A DNA stretch of 5,588 nt. It comes from Cellulomonas sp. (GTDB lineage Bacteria > Actinomycetota > Actinomycetes > Actinomycetales > Cellulomonadaceae). The DNA lies in the NCBI GenBank assembly GCA_031178805.1, contig JAPSIJ010000180.1, positions 1 through 5,588 of the forward strand, written 5' to 3'. Both the position numbers and the translations under genes were made by a program. Below the pieces are notes generated by a model that saw only the letters and a list, made by a program, of their open reading frames with translations, had not been told where the DNA came from and searched no databases. This document shows, in pieces, positions 1 to 5,074 of this stretch; position 1 is the stretch's first letter; each line of letters starts with the position of its first letter.

Positions 1-603
1 GTCGCGGGCGCGGTCGCCGAGCACGACCTGCGGGTGGCGGGCGTCGTGGTGACGCACGGGCACGCCGACCACCTGTGGGACGCGGGGGCCGTCGCGGCGG
101 CGGCGGGCGTCCCGGTGCGGCTGCACGCCCGGGACGCCGACCGGCTGGCCGACCCGGTGGGCGCGCTCGCCGGGACCGGCGCCGCGGGGCGCGCCGTGGC
201 GGACGCGGTGCTCGCCGCCGTCCGGGCGGCAGGGCTGCCGACGGAGCCCGCGCCGGTGCCGGCGGTGCTGCCGTTCGGCGCGGGGGACGGGCCGCGCACG
301 CCCGACGTCGAGCTGCTCCTGGGCGGCGTGCGCCTGGTGGCCCGGCACGCCCCGGGGCACACGCCGGGGGCGACGCTCTACCTGCTGGACGCGGGCGACG
401 AGCAGGTCGCGTTCACCGGGGACGTGCTGTTCGCCGGGTCGGTCGGCCGCACGGACCTGCCGGGCGGCGACCCGGCGGCGATGGCCGCGACGCTGCGCGA
501 GGTGGTCGTGGCGCTGCCGCCGGCGACCCGGGTGCTGCCGGGCCACGGGCCGGTCAGCCGGGTGGACGTGGAGCTGGCCACCAACCCGTACCTGGCAGGA
601 TGA
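1..603 (+). CDS. Glyoxalase-II-like metallo-beta-lactamase-fold hydrolase (5' end missing)
   Basis: The reading frame is open from base 1 and gives 200 residues, so the true start lies upstream; an internal GTG at 34 falls just before the metal motif and is not a credible start. Visible metal-binding residues are those of the MBL fold: THGHADH at residues 18-24 of the visible part, His120 in APGHTPG, Asp141 in FTGD, and His182 in LPGHG. The stretch AGSVGRTDLPGGD after Asp141 is typical of single-domain GloB/YcbL-like enzymes. Such proteins bind one or two metal ions (Zn or Fe) and hydrolyse thioesters such as S-lactoylglutathione. Actinobacteria generally use mycothiol instead of glutathione, so the real substrate is unknown. 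The protein should be cytosolic; about 40-60 N-terminal residues are probably missing. It directly precedes and overlaps or abuts hisS, the same order I recall for Rv2581c-hisS in M. tuberculosis. The fold is certain, the substrate is not. Confidence 0.9.
   Translation, partial: VAGAVAEHDLRVAGVVVTHGHADHLWDAGAVAAAAGVPVRLHARDADRLADPVGALAGTGAAGRAVADAVLAAVRAAGLPTEPAPVPAVLPFGAGDGPRTPDVELLLGGVRLVARHAPGHTPGATLYLLDAGDEQVAFTGDVLFAGSVGRTDLPGGDPAAMAATLREVVVALPPATRVLPGHGPVSRVDVELATNPYLAG
597..600 (+). promoter_or_regulatory. Shine-Dalgarno site that decides the hisS start
   Basis: AGGA lies 8 bases upstream of the ATG at 609. The alternative ATG at 600, which overlaps the hydrolase stop as ATGA, would have no room for this site because the AGGA runs into it. 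The site lies inside the last codons of the upstream gene, so ribosomes finishing that gene are in position to restart on hisS. Confidence 0.65.
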
Positions 604-608
604 CGCGC

Positions 609-1985
609 ATGGCACGTCCGACTCCTCTGTCCGGTTTCCCCGAGTGGCTCCCCGACGGCCGCGTGGTCGAGCAGCACGTCCTCGACACCCTGCGGCGCAC
701 CTTCGAGCTGCACGGGTTCGCGGGCATCGAGACCCGCGCCGTGGAGCCGCTGGACCAGCTGCTGCGCAAGGGGGAGACCTCGAAGGAGGTCTACGTCCTG
801 CGCCGGCTGCAGGAGGACGCCGAGGGCGGCGGCGCGCAGACCGACCGCGCCGGCCAGCTCGGCCTGCACTTCGACCTGACCGTGCCGTTCGCCCGCTACG
901 TGCTGGAGAACGCCGGCCACCTCGCGTTCCCGTTCCAGCGCTACCAGATCCAGAAGGTGTGGCGCGGCGAGCGGCCCCAGGACGGCCGGTTCCGCGAGTT
1001 CGTCCAGGCGGACATCGACGTGGTGGGCTCCGGCGACCTGCCGTACCACTACGAGGTCGACCTGCCGCTGGTGATGGCCGAGGCGCTGGGCGCGCTGCGG
1101 GACATCGGCGTGCCGCCCGTGCGGATCCTGGTGAACAACCGCCGGGTCGCCGAGGGCTTCTACCGCGGGCTCGGCCTGACGGACGTCGACGGCGTGCTGC
1201 GCAGCATCGACAAGCTCGACAAGATCGGCGCGGACGCGGTCGCCGACCTGCTGGTCGCGGAGACCGGCGCGACGTCCGAGCAGGCGCGCGCGTGCCTCGC
1301 GCTGGCGAGCATCTCGGGCGGCGACGCCGGCGTGGTCGACCGCGTGCGGGCGCTGGCCGCCGAGCACGGCGTCGAGTCCGAGCTGATGGAGCAGGGCCTC
1401 GCGGAGCTGCGCCAGCTCGTGGAGGCGGCCGCCGTGCGCGCCCCGGGCGTGGTCGTGGCCGACCTGAAGATCGCCCGCGGCCTGGACTACTACACGGGCT
1501 CGGTCTACGAGACGGTGCTCGTCGGGCACGAGCAGCTCGGGTCCATCTGCTCCGGCGGGCGGTACGACACGCTCGCCTCGGACGGCAACCAGACCTACCC
1601 CGGCGTGGGGCTGTCGATCGGCGTGTCCCGGCTGGTGTCCCGCCTGCTGTCCGGCGGGCTGGTGCGTGCCACCCGCGGCGTCCCCGCGGCGGTCCTGGTG
1701 GCGGTCACCGCCGAGGAGACCCGCCCCGCCTCCGACGCCGTCGCCGCCGCCCTGCGCGGGCGCGGGATCCCCGTGGAGGTCGCGCCGTCGGCCGCGAAGT
1801 TCGGCAAGCAGATCCGGCACGCCGACCGCCGGGGCATCCCGTACGTCTGGTTCCCCGCCACCGAGGACGGCGCCGCCGACCAGGTGAAGGACATCCGCTC
1901 GGGGGAGCAGGTCGACGCCGACGCCGCCGCGTGGGCGCCGCCGGCCGCGGACCTGTGGCCCCGGGTGGTGCCCGCCGGCGACTGA
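609..1985 (+). CDS. hisS: Histidyl-tRNA synthetase (HisRS)
   Basis: Class II synthetase that charges tRNA-His with histidine using ATP in the cytosol. The product is 458 residues, longer than the roughly 420 of E. coli HisRS. Catalytic core: DLTVPFARY at 89-97; motif 2 around 111-140 with KVWRGERPQDGRFREF, where Arg119 should contact ATP; the histidine-specific motif IARGLDYYTG at 288-297, with Arg290 matching E. coli Arg259; SGGRYD at 315-320; and motif 3, GVGLSIGVSRLVSRL, at 332-346 with Arg341. The C-terminal anticodon-binding domain spans about 355-455. ATG 609 is preferred because of the AGGA site and because MARPTPLSGFPEWLP looks like the family N-terminus; ATG 600 would add only three residues. 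The core motifs are closer to the archaeal/eukaryotic style (DLTVPFARY) than to the usual bacterial LRPEGTAG form, as I also recall for Bifidobacterium. It is probably cotranscribed with the upstream hydrolase gene. Confidence 0.96.
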   Translation: MARPTPLSGFPEWLPDGRVVEQHVLDTLRRTFELHGFAGIETRAVEPLDQLLRKGETSKEVYVLRRLQEDAEGGGAQTDRAGQLGLHFDLTVPFARYVLENAGHLAFPFQRYQIQKVWRGERPQDGRFREFVQADIDVVGSGDLPYHYEVDLPLVMAEALGALRDIGVPPVRILVNNRRVAEGFYRGLGLTDVDGVLRSIDKLDKIGADAVADLLVAETGATSEQARACLALASISGGDAGVVDRVRALAAEHGVESELMEQGLAELRQLVEAAAVRAPGVVVADLKIARGLDYYTGSVYETVLVGHEQLGSICSGGRYDTLASDGNQTYPGVGLSIGVSRLVSRLLSGGLVRATRGVPAAVLVAVTAEETRPASDAVAAALRGRGIPVEVAPSAAKFGKQIRHADRRGIPYVWFPATEDGAADQVKDIRSGEQVDADAAAWAPPAADLWPRVVPAGD

Positions 1986-1989
1986 GCCG

Positions 1990-2005
1990 CCGGGCGGCCG
2001 CCCGG
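1990..2005 (+). terminator. Possible GC-rich hairpin terminator after hisS
   Basis: CCGGGCGGCCGCCCGG is a perfect palindrome that can fold into a 6-bp stem with a 4-base GGCC loop, beginning four bases after the hisS stop. There is no T-tract, which is common for actinobacterial terminators but makes the call weak. If it works, it would shield the downstream SOS-controlled gene from hisS read-through. In a genome this rich in GC, such a palindrome could also arise by chance. Confidence 0.35.
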
Positions 2006-2016
2006 GTCCCCGGGGC

Positions 2017-2045
2017 TTGCGCCGGACTCGAACACGTGTTCGAAT
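2017..2045 (+). promoter_or_regulatory. Candidate leaderless promoter for the radical SAM gene
   Basis: A -35-like TTGCGC at 2017-2022 and a -10-like TCGAAT at 2040-2045 are separated by exactly 17 bases. The -10 ends six bases before the ATG at 2052, so transcription would begin at or very near the A of the start codon, giving a leaderless mRNA. No Shine-Dalgarno sequence is present before the ATG, which agrees with this. Both hexamers are imperfect (TCGAAT lacks the usual A at its second position), as expected for a weak or tightly regulated promoter. The LexA operator covers most of the spacer and part of the -10. Confidence 0.5.
2028..2043. promoter_or_regulatory. LexA binding site (SOS box)
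   Basis: TCGAACACGTGTTCGA is a perfect 16-bp palindrome and an exact match to the actinobacterial/mycobacterial SOS box form TCGAAC-N4-GTTCGA, an extension of the Gram-positive GAAC-N4-GTTC operator. It ends eight bases before the ATG of the radical SAM gene and overlaps the candidate -10, so bound LexA should block transcription initiation. RecA-driven LexA self-cleavage after DNA damage would then release the gene. From memory, the M. tuberculosis homologue Rv2578c is also LexA-linked. No second copy was seen elsewhere in the window. Confidence 0.9.
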
Positions 2046-2051
2046 CGAGCC

Positions 2052-3185
2052 ATGCGGTGGGACGGGCAGAAGATCGCGGCGGCGGGGGACGGCACCCTGC
2101 CCGGCCTGGCGTTGGCCGGGCTGCAGCGCTCGGTGCGGACGCCGGAGTTCGCGGGGGTCACGTTCCACGAGGTGCACGCCCGCTCGGCGCTGAACAAGGT
2201 GCCCGAGGCGTCGGCGATGCCGTTCCGGTGGACCGTGAACCCGATGCGCGGGTGCCTGCACGCCTGCACCTACTGCTTCGCGCGGCCGACGCACGAGTAC
2301 CTGGGGCTGGGGCCGGACGAGGACTTCCAGACCCAGATCGTGGTGAAGACCAACGTCGCCGAGGTGCTCGCCGCGGAGCTGCGCCGGCCGTCGTGGCGGC
2401 ACGAGCACGTGGCGCTCGGGACGAACACCGACCCGTACCAGCGGGCCGAGGGCCGGTACGCCCTGATGCCGGGCATCATCGGCGCGCTGGCCGACTCGGG
2501 CACTCCGCTGTCCCTGCTCACCAAGGGCACGCTGCTGCGCCGGGACCTGCCGCTGCTCACCGAGGCGGCGGCGGAGGTCGGGGTCAGCGTCGCGGTGTCC
2601 CTGGCCATCGGCGACGAGGCGCTGCAGCAGGCGATGGAGCCCGGGACGCCGACGCCGCGGGCGCGGCTCGCGCTGATCCGCGCGGTGCGCGAGGCGGGGC
2701 TGGAGTGCGGGGTCCTGGTGGCGCCCGTGCTGCCGTGGCTGACCGACTCGACGGCGCACCTGGACGGGCTGTTCCGGGACCTCGCCGAGGCCGGGGCGTC
2801 CTGGGTGACGACGATCCCGCTGCACCTGCGCGGCCCGGTGCGCCCGCTGATGCTGCAGTGGCTGGCCGAGCACCGGCCCGAGCTGGTGCCGAACTACCGG
2901 CGGCTGTACGCCCGCGGCGCGTACGTCCCCGAGGAGTACCGCCGCTGGCTGCAGGAGCGGGTGCGGCCGCTGCGGCGCCGGCACGGCCTGACGTCGCCGG
3001 GAGCCGCGCCGGACCCCGGCCTGCGCCCGGCCGGCGGTACGGCGGGCCCCGCCGGCGGCGCGACCGGTGCGGCCGCGGGCACCGGCCCGACGCCGCCGTC
3101 GCCGTGGCGGCGGGTCCGGTCGGCCCTGCCCGCGCCGCTGCCGGAGGCCGCGCTGCCGGGTGTGGTGCAGCCCGCGCTGTTCTGA
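2052..3185 (+). CDS. Rv2578c-family radical SAM protein (SplB-like), SOS-controlled
   Basis: A 377-residue protein related to spore photoproduct lyase (COG1533-like). Cys68, Cys72 and Cys75 in GCLHACTYC form the CX3CX2C motif that holds the 4Fe-4S cluster used to cleave S-adenosylmethionine into a 5'-deoxyadenosyl radical. The radical SAM barrel spans about 58-260. Family-typical stretches include SALNKVP (45-51), ARPTHEYL (77-84), LGTNTDPYQRAEGRY (122-136) and LLTKGTLLRRDLP (155-167). Residues about 313-365 form a Pro/Ala/Gly-rich, probably disordered linker, and the chain ends in QPALF (373-377), which resembles a sliding-clamp-binding peptide. ATG 2052 is the only start codon in frame between the hisS stop and the conserved N-terminus. 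A perfect LexA box lies just upstream, so expression should rise on DNA damage. The reaction is unknown; repair of a DNA lesion or modification of a nucleic acid is the leading inference. No intein interrupts the cysteine motif, unlike some relatives. Family assignment is firm, function is not. Confidence 0.92.
   Translation: MRWDGQKIAAAGDGTLPGLALAGLQRSVRTPEFAGVTFHEVHARSALNKVPEASAMPFRWTVNPMRGCLHACTYCFARPTHEYLGLGPDEDFQTQIVVKTNVAEVLAAELRRPSWRHEHVALGTNTDPYQRAEGRYALMPGIIGALADSGTPLSLLTKGTLLRRDLPLLTEAAAEVGVSVAVSLAIGDEALQQAMEPGTPTPRARLALIRAVREAGLECGVLVAPVLPWLTDSTAHLDGLFRDLAEAGASWVTTIPLHLRGPVRPLMLQWLAEHRPELVPNYRRLYARGAYVPEEYRRWLQERVRPLRRRHGLTSPGAAPDPGLRPAGGTAGPAGGATGAAAGTGPTPPSPWRRVRSALPAPLPEAALPGVVQPALF
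3168..3182 (+). other. Candidate beta-clamp-binding peptide QPALF at the C-terminus
   Basis: The last five residues of the radical SAM protein, QPALF, fit the loose form of the DnaN-binding pentapeptide (consensus QL[S/D]LF, with Q at position 1 and LF at the end). Its place at the very end of a chain, after about 50 residues of flexible linker, is the usual arrangement in clamp clients such as translesion polymerases. The second and third residues are not consensus, so the match rests on three residues plus context. Confidence 0.5.
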
Positions 3186-3193
3186 CGCGGCAG

Positions 3194-3199
3194 TAGACT
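3194..3199 (+). promoter_or_regulatory. Candidate -10 element for aspS
   Basis: TAGACT matches the actinobacterial TANNNT -10 pattern and is one of few AT-containing spots in the 62-base gap before aspS. Transcription would begin near 3206 and give a leader of about 42 bases. I see no convincing -35 hexamer at the proper spacing. An own promoter is expected here because the preceding gene is under SOS control while aspS is essential. Confidence 0.45.
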
Positions 3200-3235
3200 C
3201 GGCGGGCTGCACCGACGGCAGCGACCCACCACCTG

Positions 3236-3241
3236 AGAGGA
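3236..3241 (+). promoter_or_regulatory. Shine-Dalgarno site of aspS
   Basis: AGAGGA sits six bases before the GTG at 3248 and supports this GTG as the start. The sequence from 3237 to 3247, GAGGACTCCTC, is a perfect odd palindrome, so GAGG could pair with CCTC across a 3-base loop and partly hide the site. With only four base pairs, any effect would be small. Confidence 0.75.
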
Positions 3242-3247
3242 CTCCTC

Positions 3248-5074
3248 GTGCTGCGCACCCACACCGCCGGCTCGCTGCGGGCCGAGCACATCGGCACCAC
3301 CGTCACCCTGACCGGGTGGGTGGACCGCCGGCGCGATCACGGTGGGGTGGCGTTCGTCGACCTGCGGGACGCCTCGGGCATCGCCCAGGTCGTCATCCGC
3401 GACGAGGCCGTCGCGCACGGCCTGCGCGCCGAGTACGTGCTGCGGGTGACCGGCGAGGTCGGCCGCCGCCCGGCGGGCAACGAGAACCCGGGCCTGGCCA
3501 CCGGCGAGGTCGAGGTCGTCGCCCAGCAGGTCGAGGTGCTCAACGAGTCCGCGCCGCTGCCGTTCCAGGTGTCGTCGTCCCTGGACGAGACCGTCGGCGA
3601 GGAGGCGCGGCTGCGCTACCGCTACCTGGACCTGCGCCGGCCGGCGCCCGCGCACGCGCTGCGGCTGCGGTCGAAGGCCAGCCAGGCCGCGCGCCGGGTG
3701 CTGGACGCCCAGGACTTCGTCGAGGTCGAGACCCCGACGCTGACCCGCTCCACCCCCGAGGGTGCGCGCGACTTCGTCGTGCCGGCCCGCCTCGCGCCGG
3801 GCTCCTGGTACGCGCTGCCGCAGTCCCCGCAGCTGTTCAAGCAGCTGCTGATGGTCGGCGGCCTGGAGCGCTACTACCAGCTCGCCCGCTGCTACCGCGA
3901 CGAGGACTTCCGCGCGGACCGGCAGCCGGAGTTCACCCAGCTCGACGTCGAGATGTCGTTCGTCGACCAGGAGGACGTGATCGCGCTCGGCGAGCAGATC
4001 CTCGTCGCGCTCTGGGACCTCATCGGCTACACCGTGCCGACCCCGGTGCCCCGCATGACCTACGCCGAGGCGATGGCCCGGTACGGCACCGACAAGCCGG
4101 ACCTGCGGTTCGGCCTGGAGCTGGTCGAGCTCACCGGGTTCTTCGCGGACACCCCCTTCCGGGTGTTCCAGTCGCCGTACGTCGGCGCCGTCGTGCAGCC
4201 GGGGGGCGCGGCCACGCCCCGCCGCGGGTTCGACGCCTGGCAGGAGTGGGCCAAGCAGCGCGGGGCGAAGGGCCTGGCGTACGTCACCGTGGCCGAGGAC
4301 GGCACGCTCGGCGGCCCCGTGGCCAAGAACATCTCCGAGGCGGAGCGGGCGGGCCTGGTCGAGGCCGTCGGCGCCCGGCCGGGCGACGCGGTGTTCTTCG
4401 CCGCGGGCAAGCCGGCCGAGGCCCGGGCGCTGCTCGGCGCCGCGCGCCTGGAGATCGGCCGCCGCGGCGGGCTGATCGACGAGTCGCAGTGGGCGTTCGT
4501 GTGGGTCGTCGACGCCCCGCTGTTCAAGCCCACGGGCGAGGACGACGACGTGGCCGTGGGCGAGGGCGCCTGGACCGCCGTGCACCACGCGTTCACGTCG
4601 CCGACGCCGGAGTGGATCGACCGGTTCGAGGAGGACCCGGGCGAGGCGCTCGCGTACGCCTACGACATCGTGTGCAACGGCAACGAGATCGGCGGCGGCT
4701 CCATCCGTATCCACCGCCGGGACGTCCAGGAGCGCGTGTTCGCCGTCATGGGCATCGGCGAGGAGGAGGCCCGCGAGAAGTTCGGCTGGCTGCTCGACGC
4801 CTTCCAGTTCGGCGCGCCGCCGCACGGCGGGATCGCGTTCGGCTGGGACCGCGTGGTGGCCCTGCTGACGGGCTCGGAGTCCATCCGCGACGTCATCGCG
4901 TTCCCGAAGTCCGGCGGCGGCTACGACCCGCTGACCGGCGCGCCGGCGCCGATCACCGCGCAGCAGCGCCGCGAGGCCGGCGTGGACGCCACGCCGAAGG
5001 ACGCCGCCGTGGCGCCCGCGGCGGCGACCGCCGAGACGCCGGTCGCGGACGCGGCGGCCCCGACCCAGCGGTGA
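3248..5074 (+). CDS. aspS: Aspartyl-tRNA synthetase, probably non-discriminating (Asp/Asn)
   Basis: Class IIb synthetase of the bacterial type, 608 residues, close to the E. coli length of 590. The N-terminal OB-fold anticodon-binding domain spans about 1-105 (GWVDRRRDHGG at 23-33). The catalytic domain has TPEGARDF at 169-176, QSPQLFKQ at 192-199, motif 2 with RCYRDEDFRADRQPEFTQLD from 214 (Arg217 for ATP) and motif 3, GIAFGWDRVVALL, at 528-540 (Arg535). The GAD insertion domain, found only in bacterial-type enzymes, spans about 285-420. His31 and Gly77 occupy positions that in Pseudomonas aeruginosa AspRS (His31, Gly82) go with charging both tRNA-Asp and tRNA-Asn; E. coli has Leu at the first. 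If so, Asp-tRNA-Asn would be amidated by GatCAB. Residues after about 575 are an Ala/Pro/Thr-rich tail outside the conserved fold. GTG 3248 is supported by the Shine-Dalgarno site and by the N-terminus MLRTHTAGSL. The next gene overlaps its stop. Confidence 0.97.
   Translation: MLRTHTAGSLRAEHIGTTVTLTGWVDRRRDHGGVAFVDLRDASGIAQVVIRDEAVAHGLRAEYVLRVTGEVGRRPAGNENPGLATGEVEVVAQQVEVLNESAPLPFQVSSSLDETVGEEARLRYRYLDLRRPAPAHALRLRSKASQAARRVLDAQDFVEVETPTLTRSTPEGARDFVVPARLAPGSWYALPQSPQLFKQLLMVGGLERYYQLARCYRDEDFRADRQPEFTQLDVEMSFVDQEDVIALGEQILVALWDLIGYTVPTPVPRMTYAEAMARYGTDKPDLRFGLELVELTGFFADTPFRVFQSPYVGAVVQPGGAATPRRGFDAWQEWAKQRGAKGLAYVTVAEDGTLGGPVAKNISEAERAGLVEAVGARPGDAVFFAAGKPAEARALLGAARLEIGRRGGLIDESQWAFVWVVDAPLFKPTGEDDDVAVGEGAWTAVHHAFTSPTPEWIDRFEEDPGEALAYAYDIVCNGNEIGGGSIRIHRRDVQERVFAVMGIGEEEAREKFGWLLDAFQFGAPPHGGIAFGWDRVVALLTGSESIRDVIAFPKSGGGYDPLTGAPAPITAQQRREAGVDATPKDAAVAPAAATAETPVADAAAPTQR

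Noticed and set aside
2034..2039. CACGTG inside the SOS box as an independent regulator site
   Set aside because: It is simply the centre of the LexA palindrome; the exact match to the longer operator explains it fully.
2232..2280. Possible intein in the radical SAM cysteine motif
   Set aside because: Some members of this family are annotated as intein-containing, but here the CX3CX2C motif and flanking residues are continuous and no intein splice blocks or extra length are present.
644..3196. An 850-codon open frame on the + strand in another frame across hisS and the radical SAM gene
   Set aside because: Its translation is nearly all Arg, Ala, Gly and Pro, as produced by reading GC-rich codons out of frame.
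378..3212. A 944-codon open frame on the - strand spanning hisS and most of the radical SAM gene
   Set aside because: It is antisense to two firmly identified genes, has Arg/Gly/His/Gln-rich low-complexity translation with no domain, and is the expected by-product of extreme GC bias, where stop codons are rare in the mirror frame.
3206..3222. GCTGC and GCAGC inverted repeat with a 7-base loop in the aspS leader, considered as a riboswitch or T-box element
   Set aside because: Only a 5-bp stem, no T-box sequence, no terminator/antiterminator pair, and the whole leader is about 42 bases, too short for a known regulator of this kind.
2894..4825. A 643-codon open frame on the - strand opposite aspS
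   Set aside because: Same cause: composition shadow of aspS, with no recognisable motif and no sensible start context.
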